Of a stretch of 64,000 bases of DNA, positions 15,954 to 23,053 are shown piece by piece. Source of the stretch: Micromonospora rubida (lineage in GTDB: Bacteria; Actinomycetota; Actinomycetes; Mycobacteriales; Micromonosporaceae); the NCBI RefSeq assembly GCF_009908295.1, contig NZ_JAAALO010000004.1, positions 124,001 through 188,000 on the forward strand, written 5' to 3'. The position numbers and the translations under genes were made by a program. The notes beneath the pieces were generated by a model, which made no database searches, was not told the origin of the DNA, and worked only from the letters and a program-made list of their open reading frames with translations. The stretch's first letter is position 1, and every line of letters begins with the position of its first letter.

Positions 15954-16718
15954 ATGTCCCAGGATCTCCCCATCCCCCGGCAGGACACCCGGTCCGACGG
16001 CACGGCCGTCCTGGAGTGGGGCGGTTCCGAACCCACGCCTCCCGGGCGGGCCGGCCGGGCGCTCGCGGGGCTGGGACGGGACTGGCGGCTGCCGCTGCTG
16101 CCGGCCGGTCTCGGTGTCGCGGCTGCCTTCGCCTCCCTGGTCGGTGAGTGGATGGTGCTGACCGTGCCGAACGGGGGCCCCGAGGGCAACACCACGTTGC
16201 GGGTGCCGGGCGGGGTGTCCGACATCGGCGGGTTCGGGGTGGGGTACCTGATGGGGCTCTTCGCGCTGGCCGCGGCGGTGGCCCTGGCCCTGCGGGGCAC
16301 GCCCACTGTGCGGCACAACGCGCGGGTGGCCGGCCTCGCTCTGGCGGCGGCCCTGCTCGGTCTCCTGGTCGCCACGGCGTTCTCGCTCGACGACTCCGGC
16401 CAGCGCACCTTCTTCTACTCCTCCGAGGACGGTTTCCGGGTCGAGTACGGCCGGGGCCTGGTGATGGCCTTCGCGGCCTGTGCGCTGCTGACTGTGGCGC
16501 TGCACCTCGCCGGCCGGGTGCCGGCCCCCGGCCCGCCCGGCCGGGAGAACGCCCCGGTCGACGGGGCCGGGCCGGCGGACCCCGAGCCCGAGCCGGGCCG
16601 CTGGGGCTGGCGGGGAGGCACACCCCGGTCGGGCCGCGACGCCGGCCTGCCGCCCGCGCCGGCGGACCTCACCGTCCAACCCACGCTGCCGTTCGCCCGC
16701 CCCGAACCGCCCGCCTGA
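15954..16718 (+). CDS. Small multi-pass membrane protein, unknown
   Basis: A 254-residue predicted membrane protein with about four helices. The first is LPLLPAGLGVAAAFASLVGEWM, then comes an extracytoplasmic loop with NTTLRVPGGVSDIGGFGVGYLMGLFALAAAVALAL, then VAGLALAAALLGLLVATAFSL and GLVMAFAACALLTVALHLAG. The C-terminal 80 residues are a soluble Pro/Gly-rich tail. No family is recognised. ATG 15954 follows GGAGAGG by six bases; GTG 15939 is an alternative. Confidence 0.7.
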   Translation: MSQDLPIPRQDTRSDGTAVLEWGGSEPTPPGRAGRALAGLGRDWRLPLLPAGLGVAAAFASLVGEWMVLTVPNGGPEGNTTLRVPGGVSDIGGFGVGYLMGLFALAAAVALALRGTPTVRHNARVAGLALAAALLGLLVATAFSLDDSGQRTFFYSSEDGFRVEYGRGLVMAFAACALLTVALHLAGRVPAPGPPGRENAPVDGAGPADPEPEPGRWGWRGGTPRSGRDAGLPPAPADLTVQPTLPFARPEPPA

Positions 16719-17017
16719 CAACCGCCCGGCCGCCGGGGCCGGTGACCCGCACGTCCCCCTGGCCGGCCCGGCCCACCCCGCCACCTGACGGCGCGAGCCC
16801 GGCACCCCGCCGGCATCTCCCGACCCGGCTGCACCACGCCGCTCACGGCCGGCGGCCGGAACACCGGGTGGCCATCCACCGGCGCCGGCCGGTTCGCCGG
16901 GAAGCCATGTTGCGACCTTCACGGCGAGGTACGGTTGCTGCCCGCCGTCACTCCCGGTCAAGGCACCGACGACCGAACGAACAGGCCGGCGCGACGGCGG
17001 CGGGCGAAGGAGGAACG

Positions 17018-17839
17018 ATGACCCGCCCGGGACTACCCAAGCTGATCGCCACCGACCTCGACGGGACCCTGGTCCGCAGCGACGAGACGGTCTCCGCGTA
17101 CACGCACGAGGTGCTCGACCGGGTGCGGGCCGCCGGCATCCCCGTGGTCTGCGCGACCGGTCGGGGGCCACGGCTGACCGAGCTGACCCGCAACGACATC
17201 CGCGCCGCCGACTTCCTGGTGATGGCCGGCGGGGGCCGGGTGGTCGACCAGAGCGACCCGGCCGGCCCGCTGGTGCTGCGCGACGAGCGGCTCTCCGGCG
17301 AGGTGCTGGCCCGACTGATCGCCGACCTGGAGGCCGTGGTCGGTCCCCTCACCGTGATGGTCGAGGCGTCCGACGAGCACGACGCCCCGCTCTGGGGCGA
17401 CTACCACCCGAGCTGGCCGTACCCGGACCGGTTCGAGGCCCGCACCCGCAACGAGTGCCTCTCCGGCGACGTGATCAAGGCATTCGCCCGAACCGCCGAA
17501 CACCACGTGGACACGCTGCTGGAGACCGCCCGCCGGATCATCCCGGCGGAGGTCGCCTCGTTGACCCAGGCCGGGCTCGGCTTCATCGAAATCTGCGCGC
17601 CCGGGGTCGACAAGGCGTCCGGGCTGACCGTGGTGGCGCAGCGGCTCGGGGTGGACCCGGCCGAGGTGCTGGTCTTCGGCGACATGCCCAACGACCTGCC
17701 GATGTTCGCGTGGGCCGGGTGGGGCCGGGTGGCCGTCTCCAACGCCCACCCGGCGGTCCGGGCCGCCTCCGACGAGGTGACCCTGCGCAACGACGACGAC
17801 GGAGTCGCGGTCTACCTGGACCGACTACTCTCCCGGTGA
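17018..17839 (+). CDS. HAD-superfamily hydrolase (Cof type), copy 1
   Basis: A 273-residue HAD phosphatase of the Cof/IIB subclass with a large cap domain. Motif I is LIATDLDGTLVRSD (nucleophile Asp), motif II VCATGRGPR, motif III Lys in GVDKASGL, and motif IV VFGDMPNDLPMFAWAG. Such enzymes dephosphorylate sugar phosphates or cofactors; the substrate is unknown. The start is supported by AAGGAGG four bases before ATG 17018. Its stop overlaps the next start (TGATG), so the two paralogues are translationally coupled. The 299 bases upstream contain a TACGGT box (16930-16935) and nothing else I can name. Confidence 0.9.
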   Translation: MTRPGLPKLIATDLDGTLVRSDETVSAYTHEVLDRVRAAGIPVVCATGRGPRLTELTRNDIRAADFLVMAGGGRVVDQSDPAGPLVLRDERLSGEVLARLIADLEAVVGPLTVMVEASDEHDAPLWGDYHPSWPYPDRFEARTRNECLSGDVIKAFARTAEHHVDTLLETARRIIPAEVASLTQAGLGFIEICAPGVDKASGLTVVAQRLGVDPAEVLVFGDMPNDLPMFAWAGWGRVAVSNAHPAVRAASDEVTLRNDDDGVAVYLDRLLSR

Positions 17840-18651
17840 TGGGAGAGACACCTCGGCTGATCGCCACCGACATCGACGGCACGCTGCTCGGCGACGACCG
17901 CACGATCAGCCCACGCACCCAGGACGCGCTGGCCCGGATGTCCGCCCGGGGCACCCCGGTCGTGCTGGTCACCGGCCGCCCGCTCCGCTGGCTCTCCCTG
18001 GTGTACGAGCAGCTCGCCGAGCCGCTGCCGGCGATCTGCGCCAACGGCGCCGTGGTGTACGACCCGGTGACCGACGAGGTGATGCGGGCCGACCCGCTCG
18101 CCCCGGAACTGCTCGCCGAGGTGGCCCGCCGACTGCGCGCCGAGGTGCCCGGGGTGAGCTTCGCCGTGGAGATCGTCGACAGCCGCGAGATGCGGCACGA
18201 GGCGGGCTACCCGCTGCGCTGGGACGCCGACGCCGAGGCGATCCGGGCGATCACCTCGCCCGAGGAGCTGCACTCGGTGCCGGCGGTGAAGCTGCTGGCC
18301 CGGGCCGGGGAGCAGGATCCCGACGTGTTCGTCCAAGTGGTCGCCGGGGCGCTGCGCGGGCTGGCCGAGGCGACCCACTCGTCGTACACGGGGCTCGTGG
18401 AGATCTCGGCGGCCGGGGTGACCAAGGCCGCCGGGCTGGCCTGGTACTGCACCCGGGCCGGCATCGACCAGCGGGACGTGCTGGCCTTCGGCGACATGCC
18501 CAACGACGTGCCGATGCTGACCTGGGCAGGTCGGGGGGTGGCGGTCGCCAACGCGCACCCCGCCGTCCTGGAGATCGCCGACGAGGTCACCTCGGCGAAC
18601 TCGGAGGACGGCGTGGCCGCGTACCTGGAGAAGGTCTTCGGGGTGGGGTGA
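17839..18651 (+). CDS. HAD-superfamily hydrolase (Cof type), copy 2
   Basis: A 270-residue paralogue of the preceding gene, sharing every HAD motif: LIATDIDGTLLGDD, VLVTGRPLRW, GVTKAAGLAW and AFGDMPNDVPMLTWAG. The cap domains have diverged (TSPEELHSVPAVKLLARAGEQDPDVF is present only here), which suggests different substrates. ATG 17839 shares its A with the upstream TGA. A perfect 10-bp hairpin follows the stop. Confidence 0.9.
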   Translation: MGETPRLIATDIDGTLLGDDRTISPRTQDALARMSARGTPVVLVTGRPLRWLSLVYEQLAEPLPAICANGAVVYDPVTDEVMRADPLAPELLAEVARRLRAEVPGVSFAVEIVDSREMRHEAGYPLRWDADAEAIRAITSPEELHSVPAVKLLARAGEQDPDVFVQVVAGALRGLAEATHSSYTGLVEISAAGVTKAAGLAWYCTRAGIDQRDVLAFGDMPNDVPMLTWAGRGVAVANAHPAVLEIADEVTSANSEDGVAAYLEKVFGVG

Positions 18652-18654
18652 GCC

Positions 18655-18680
18655 GCGCCGGGCCGCGGACGGCCCGGCGC
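18655..18680. terminator. Bidirectional hairpin between the HAD gene and bpa
   Basis: GCGCCGGGCC, a 6-base loop, then GGCCCGGCGC: a perfect 10-bp stem between convergent genes. Confidence 0.65.
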
Positions 18681-18687
18681 GCGGCGG

Positions 18688-19290
18688 TCAGAGGTACTGG
18701 CCGGTGCTGTGCCCCTCGCCGCCCTGCGGCTGGCCCATGCCTGGCATGCCCGGCATGCCGGGCACCAGCCCGCCCGGGCCGCTGGGCAGCGCCTGCCGGC
18801 CAGAGCGCATCTGCTCCAGCTGCACCCGGGCGGCCATCTGCTGGGCCACCAGGGCCGCCTGGATGCCGTGGAACAGCCCCTCCAGCCAGCCGACGAGCTG
18901 GGCGTGGGCGATCCTCAGCTCACCCTCGCTGGGCGCCTTGTCCTCGGCGAAGGGCAGCGAGATCCGCTCCAGTTCCTCGCGGAGCTCGGGGGCCAGGCCC
19001 TCCTTCAACTCGACGATCGAGCGCTCATGGATCTCCCGCATCCGGTGCCGGCTCGCATCGTCCAGCGGCGCGGACTTGACCTCCTCCAGCAGCTGTTTGA
19101 TCATGCTGCCGATCCGCATCACCTTGGCCGGCTGCTCCACCAGGCGCGTCGGGTCCTCCCCGGCGGTCTCGTCGGTCTGCACGGTGCCGACCGGCCGGCC
19201 GTCCGGGCCGACCACCACCACCATTCCGGCGCCCCCGACACCCTCGTGATCCGACTCGTCGTTCTGTCCAGCGGAGTGAGCTTCGGTCAT
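18688..19290 (-). CDS. bpa: Bacterial proteasome activator Bpa/PafE
   Basis: A 200-residue ring-forming, ATP-independent activator of the actinobacterial 20S proteasome. After a flexible acidic N-terminus comes the helical core: RLVEQPAKVMRIGSMIKQLLEEVKSAPLDDASRHRMREIHERSIVELKEGLAPELREELERISLPF, then a helix ending in AQLVGWLEGLFHGIQAALVAQQMAARVQLEQMR. A Pro/Gly/Met-rich tail ends in TGQYL, the C-terminal motif that inserts into the proteasome alpha ring. The start at ATG 19290 matches family length. No proteasome genes are in this window. A second protein here (25051-26154) ends in TGMYL. Confidence 0.92.
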   Translation of the reverse strand: MTEAHSAGQNDESDHEGVGGAGMVVVVGPDGRPVGTVQTDETAGEDPTRLVEQPAKVMRIGSMIKQLLEEVKSAPLDDASRHRMREIHERSIVELKEGLAPELREELERISLPFAEDKAPSEGELRIAHAQLVGWLEGLFHGIQAALVAQQMAARVQLEQMRSGRQALPSGPGGLVPGMPGMPGMGQPQGGEGHSTGQYL

Positions 19291-19360
19291 GCGTCCCATC
19301 TTCGCCCAGCCGAGAGGCGGCACGCTCGCCGGGACCGATCCTGGCTGCGAGTTCCCGCGC

Positions 19361-19366
19361 TACCGT
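19361..19366 (+). promoter_or_regulatory. Leaderless -10 (TACCGT) for the alpha/beta hydrolase
   Basis: TACCGT is 7 bases before ATG 19374. Confidence 0.5.
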
Positions 19367-19373
19367 CGCCGGC

Positions 19374-20171
19374 ATGCCCGCCGACCCCCGTGCCGTGCTC
19401 GACCGTCCCGCCCCCGCCCCGGACGCCACCGTCGCCTACGGCGGGCATCCGGACCAGGTCGCCGACCTGCGCCGCCCGGCGGGGAACGGCCCGCCCCGGC
19501 CGCTGGTCGTGGTGGTGCACGGCGGCTTCTGGCGGGCGGAGTACGACCGGGCCCACACCGGCCCGCTGGCGGTGGCCCTGGCCGGGCTCGGTCACCCCGT
19601 GGCCCAGTTGGAGTACCGGCGGACCGGGCAGCCGGGGGGCGGCTGGCCGGGCACCCTGACCGACGTGCTGGCCGGGGTGGCGGCGCTGCCGGGGCTGGCC
19701 GGGCCGGTGCTGGGTGATCGGCTGCGACCCGGCCCGCCGCTGCTGGTCGGGCACTCGGCCGGCGGCCACCTCGCGCTGTACGCCGCCGCGTCCGCCCCGG
19801 ACACGGTGGCCGGGGTGCTGGCGCTGGCCCCGGTGGCCGACCTCGCCGAGGCGTACCGGCTGGACCTGGACTCGGGCGCGGTGGCGGCGCTGCTCGGCGG
19901 CGGCCCGGCGGAACACCCCGAGCGGTACGCGGACGCGGACCCCTCGGCTCGGTTACCGCCATCGACACCGACCGTGGTCGTGCACGGCACCCTGGACCGG
20001 CAGGTGCCGGTGGCGCTGAGCAGGTCCTACGTCGCCGCAGCGCGGTCGGCGGGGAGCCGGGTCCGCCTGATCGAGCTCCCTGGATGCGAGCATTTCGGGC
20101 TTATCGATCCGGAGTCGTCCGCCTGGCCCGAAGTGGCCCTTGCGCTGCGTTCCTTGCAGGTTGATCCCTGA
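19374..20171 (+). CDS. Alpha/beta hydrolase (esterase/kynurenine formamidase-like)
   Basis: A 265-residue cytoplasmic alpha/beta hydrolase. The oxyanion-hole motif is VVVVHGGFWRAEYDR, the nucleophile elbow LLVGHSAGGHLALY (Ser), the acid Asp probably in VVVHGTLDRQVPV, and the base His in GCEHFGLIDP. The HGGFW form resembles carboxylesterases and kynurenine formamidases, but no tryptophan-catabolic neighbours support the latter. The start is fixed by TACCGT seven bases upstream. Confidence 0.82.
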   Translation: MPADPRAVLDRPAPAPDATVAYGGHPDQVADLRRPAGNGPPRPLVVVVHGGFWRAEYDRAHTGPLAVALAGLGHPVAQLEYRRTGQPGGGWPGTLTDVLAGVAALPGLAGPVLGDRLRPGPPLLVGHSAGGHLALYAAASAPDTVAGVLALAPVADLAEAYRLDLDSGAVAALLGGGPAEHPERYADADPSARLPPSTPTVVVHGTLDRQVPVALSRSYVAAARSAGSRVRLIELPGCEHFGLIDPESSAWPEVALALRSLQVDP

Positions 20172-20174
20172 TCA

Positions 20175-20203
20175 TTGACGCAGCGTCGCGGAGCGGGTAG
20201 AAC
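20175..20203 (+). promoter_or_regulatory. Sigma-70-type promoter of the substrate-binding protein gene
   Basis: TTGACG (20175-20180), a 17-base spacer and TAGAAC (20198-20203) form a near-canonical promoter. It would give a leader of about 40 bases containing GGAAGGA before GTG 20251. Confidence 0.6.
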
Positions 20204-20250
20204 GCCGAGGGGGGCGGTATCGGCCCTGCTCAGCTCCCGGAAGGAACTCG

Positions 20251-21453
20251 GTGTCCCAGATGAACCGTAGGCGGGCGCTCCAACTGTTGGCCGCTCTCGG
20301 TACCACCGGCCTCACCACCGCCTGCGCCACGGAGGACGAGGACGACTCGGCCCCCACCGGCGCCCCTGTCAAGATCGGCCTCATCGCGCCGCAGTCCGGC
20401 GGCTACAAGGCCATCGGCGACGAGGTCCTCAACGGCTTCCAGCTCTACCTCACCCTGCACGACCAGCAGCTCGGCGGCCATCCGGTGACCCTGCTGACCG
20501 CCGACGAGGGCGACGACGCCAAGACCGGCAAGGCGGCGGTGGACAACCTGCTCAAGCAGGGCGCGCTGGCGCTGACCGGGGTGGTCAACTCGGCGGTCAT
20601 GGTCGGCATCCGGGACACCGTGGAGAAGGCCCGGGTCCCGCTGATCGGCTCCAACGCCTCCCCGAAGAGCCTGCAGAGCGTCGTCTACATCTGGCGCACC
20701 TCGTACGTGCTGGACGAGCCGGGCCGGGCGCTCGGCCCGTACATGGCACAGCGGCTTCCCGCCGGCAGCCGGATCTCCATCATCGCGCCGGACAACCTGG
20801 GCTCCCGGGACGTGATCCAGGGCCTCCAGGCCCAGTTCAGCTCGGCCGGTGCGGCGGACCCCAGGATCTCCGACCCGGTGATCTGGGCCGACCCCACCAC
20901 CACCCCGGACAGCACCACCTACGCCGCCGACATCCGCAGGGCGATAACCCGGAAGCCGGACGCGATCTTCTGCCACTTCGCCGGGCCGGCCGCAGTGCAG
21001 TTCATCAAGCAGTTGCACCGGGAGCGGTACGCCGGCCCGATCTACGCCACCGGCTTCCTGACCGAGGGCACGGTGCTCAACGAGGTGCAGGAGGTGGAGA
21101 CGCGCAACATCGTGACCGCGCTGAACTACTCCGCCGACCTCAACAACACCGCGAACCGCACCTTCGCCGCGGCGTACCGCAAGACCCACGGCACGTCGCC
21201 CACCACCTACGCGATGGCGTCGTACGACGCGGCTCAGGTGCTGGACAAGGCGATCCGGCTGGCCGGGTCGAACCCCACCTCACAGCAGGTCAACCTGGCG
21301 ATGGGCAAGATCGGCCAGATCGACAGCCCGCGCGGGGCGTGGCAGTTCAACCAGCCGCGTACCCCACAGCAGAAGTGGTACCTGCGCAAGGTCCAGCGGG
21401 ACGGCCGGCTGCTGTCCAACGTGCTGATCAACGAGCTGGCCACGCTCGGCTGA
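20251..21453 (+). CDS. ABC transporter substrate-binding lipoprotein (branched-chain amino-acid type), orphan
   Basis: A 400-residue Leu/Ile/Val-binding-protein-like receptor (type I periplasmic-binding fold). The N-terminus has NRRRALQLLAALGTTGLTTAC, with a possible twin-arginine signal and a lipobox (TTAC). The mature part begins VKIGLIAPQSGGYKAIGDEVLNGFQLYL, typical of the family, and contains ITRKPDAIFCHFAGPAAVQFIKQL and MASYDAAQVLDKAI. No permease or ATPase gene is adjacent, so it either works with a distant transporter or serves as a sensor. GTG 20251 has GGAAGGA five bases upstream and a sigma-70-like promoter. A direct repeat and a hairpin follow. Confidence 0.85.
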   Translation: MSQMNRRRALQLLAALGTTGLTTACATEDEDDSAPTGAPVKIGLIAPQSGGYKAIGDEVLNGFQLYLTLHDQQLGGHPVTLLTADEGDDAKTGKAAVDNLLKQGALALTGVVNSAVMVGIRDTVEKARVPLIGSNASPKSLQSVVYIWRTSYVLDEPGRALGPYMAQRLPAGSRISIIAPDNLGSRDVIQGLQAQFSSAGAADPRISDPVIWADPTTTPDSTTYAADIRRAITRKPDAIFCHFAGPAAVQFIKQLHRERYAGPIYATGFLTEGTVLNEVQEVETRNIVTALNYSADLNNTANRTFAAAYRKTHGTSPTTYAMASYDAAQVLDKAIRLAGSNPTSQQVNLAMGKIGQIDSPRGAWQFNQPRTPQQKWYLRKVQRDGRLLSNVLINELATLG

Positions 21454-21503
21454 ACGGGCCCGCCGCGACGCAGGCAGGTGCCGAGGGCTCGGCTGAACGG
21501 GCC
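21444..21503. repeat. 17-bp direct repeat spanning the end of the binding-protein gene
   Basis: The same 17 bases (gctcggctgaacgggcc) occur at 21444-21460, including the stop codon, and at 21487-21503. This looks like a short duplication of the gene end. Confidence 0.7.
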
Positions 21504-21546
21504 GCGCCGCCGGCCCGGCAGGTGTTGAACGGCAACGGACGCGCGA

Positions 21547-21576
21547 GGGCCGGTCTCCCCCAGGTGAGACCGGCCC
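21547..21576. terminator. Bidirectional hairpin between the binding-protein gene and the dimethylargininase gene
   Basis: GGGCCGGTCTC pairs perfectly with GAGACCGGCCC over 11 bp around an 8-base loop. Confidence 0.75.
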
Positions 21577-21627
21577 CTCCCCGTCGGCACGCCCGTGCGG
21601 TGGTGCGTCCGCCGAGCGCCGCCGTGG

Positions 21628-22452
21628 TCAGTGGCGCAGCTCGGCGACGCAGCACTTCACGCTGCCGCCGCCCTTCTTCAGCTCGGACAGCTCGACCGGC
21701 ACCGGCGTGTAGCCGGCGGCCTTGAGCCTGCCGGCGAGCCGGGTCGCGGCCCCGTTGAGCACGACGTTCGCGCCGTCGCTGACCAGGTTCAGCCCGAAGG
21801 CCAGGGCGTCGGCGTCGTCGGCGAGCACCGCGTCCGGGAAGAGCTGGGCGAGGACCCGCTGGCTGGCCGCCGAGAAGGCACCCGGGTAGTAGGCGATGTT
21901 CCCGTCGTCGATCGAGGCCAGCGCCACGTCGAGGTGGTAGAAGCGCGGGTCGACCAGGTGCAGCGACACCACCGGTCGACCGAGCGCCTCCTGCGCCTCG
22001 GCGTGCGCGGGCAACTCGGTGCGGAAGCCGTGGCCGGCGAGGATCAGGCCCCCGTGCGCCTCCGGCAGGTACGCGAAGTCGCCCTCGCCCTCGTTGGTCT
22101 CGCCCGGTGCGATGAACCGCCACCCCTGGGCCTCGTAGAACGCCCGGTGCAGGGCGGCCTCGGCGGCCCGCTGCTCGTGCTTGTACCGGGCGCCGTACAC
22201 CGTTCCGTCGACCATGAACGCGCCGTTGGCGGCGAACACCATGTCGGGCAGCCCCGGCTCGGGAGTGAGCAGGTGTACCTCGTGACCGAGGCCGACCAGG
22301 GTCCCCCGCAGGCGGTCCCACTGTCTGACCGCCAGCTCCGCGTCGACGGGAGTGGCGACGTCCATCCAGGGGTTGATCGCGTACTCGACGGCGAAGCGCT
22401 CCGGCGAGCACATGAGATATGTCCGCTTTCGCAGGACTCGCTGCTGGTTCAC
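21628..22452 (-). CDS. ddaH: Dimethylargininase (N,N-dimethylarginine dimethylaminohydrolase)
   Basis: A 274-residue amidinotransferase-fold hydrolase that converts methylated arginines to citrulline and methylamines. Visible signatures are TYLMCSPERFAVEYAINPWMD at the N-terminus, LPDMVFAANGAFMVDG, GEGDFAYLP, FYHLDVALASIDDGNIAYYPGAF (catalytic His), and the terminal GGGSVKCCVAELRH with the nucleophilic Cys. GTG 22452 is favoured by a TACTCT box eight bases upstream; the frame extends further but without a likely start. It is divergent from an Lrp-type gene, which probably regulates it. A related function, arginine deiminase, is encoded 11 kb away. Confidence 0.85.
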   Translation of the reverse strand: MNQQRVLRKRTYLMCSPERFAVEYAINPWMDVATPVDAELAVRQWDRLRGTLVGLGHEVHLLTPEPGLPDMVFAANGAFMVDGTVYGARYKHEQRAAEAALHRAFYEAQGWRFIAPGETNEGEGDFAYLPEAHGGLILAGHGFRTELPAHAEAQEALGRPVVSLHLVDPRFYHLDVALASIDDGNIAYYPGAFSAASQRVLAQLFPDAVLADDADALAFGLNLVSDGANVVLNGAATRLAGRLKAAGYTPVPVELSELKKGGGSVKCCVAELRH

Positions 22453-22460
22453 GGTGACCA

Positions 22461-22466
22461 AGAGTA
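22461..22466 (-). promoter_or_regulatory. Leaderless -10 (TACTCT) for ddaH
   Basis: On the minus strand TACTCT is 8 bases before GTG 22452. Confidence 0.4.
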
Positions 22467-22521
22467 GGTACCGTACAACTTTGGTAACAGCCACAACCAT
22501 TGCTTCCCCGAAGGCGAAACG

Positions 22522-22977
22522 TTGCAGATAGACGCCGTAGACCAGCGAATCATTGCGTTACTCGTGGCAGACGCGCGCGCGTCGTACGCCGACATCGGCA
22601 CCCGGGTCTCACTCTCCGCCCCCGCCGTCAAACGCCGGGTCGACCGGCTGCGCGCCACCGGGGTGATCCGGGGGTTCACGGCCGTCGTCGACCCGGCCGC
22701 CGTCGGCTGGACGACAGAGGCGTTCGTCGAGCTGTTCTGCGCCGGACGGACCACTCCCGCCCAGATCGGCGTGGCCGTCCGCCGGCACCCCGAGGTGGTC
22801 GGCGCATACACCGTCTCCGGGGAGGCGGACGCGCTGGTGCACCTGCGCGCTGCGGACATCGCCCACCTGGAGGATGCCCTGGAACGGCTGCGCGCCGAGT
22901 CCTTCGTCACCTCGACCCGGAGCACCATCGTGCTGTCCCGCCTGGTCGAATCCCCCGGCGTCGGCCCCTCCGCGTAA
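22522..22977 (+). CDS. Lrp/AsnC-family transcriptional regulator
   Basis: A 151-residue Lrp-type regulator. The N-terminal helix-turn-helix reads DAVDQRIIALLVADARASYADIGTRVSLSAPAVKRRVDRLRATGVIRGFTAVVD, and the C-terminal RAM (ACT-like) ligand-binding domain includes GRTTPAQIGVAVRRHPEVVGAYTVSGEADALVHLRAAD. It starts at TTG 22522, preceded by GAAGG. The gene is divergent from ddaH with about 70 bases between starts, so it probably controls that promoter and senses an amino acid such as arginine or its derivatives (inference from position). Confidence 0.88.
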   Translation: MQIDAVDQRIIALLVADARASYADIGTRVSLSAPAVKRRVDRLRATGVIRGFTAVVDPAAVGWTTEAFVELFCAGRTTPAQIGVAVRRHPEVVGAYTVSGEADALVHLRAADIAHLEDALERLRAESFVTSTRSTIVLSRLVESPGVGPSA

Positions 22978-23053
22978 GCCGCCCGGGAACCGGCGTCGGC
23001 CCCACCGCGGCGGGGCTGGGAACCGGAGCCGGACGCACGGCGTCGAAGCGGGC

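Noticed and set aside
20251..21453. A complete amino-acid ABC transporter operon
   Set aside because: Only the binding protein is present. Neighbouring genes are a hydrolase and, on the other strand, ddaH.
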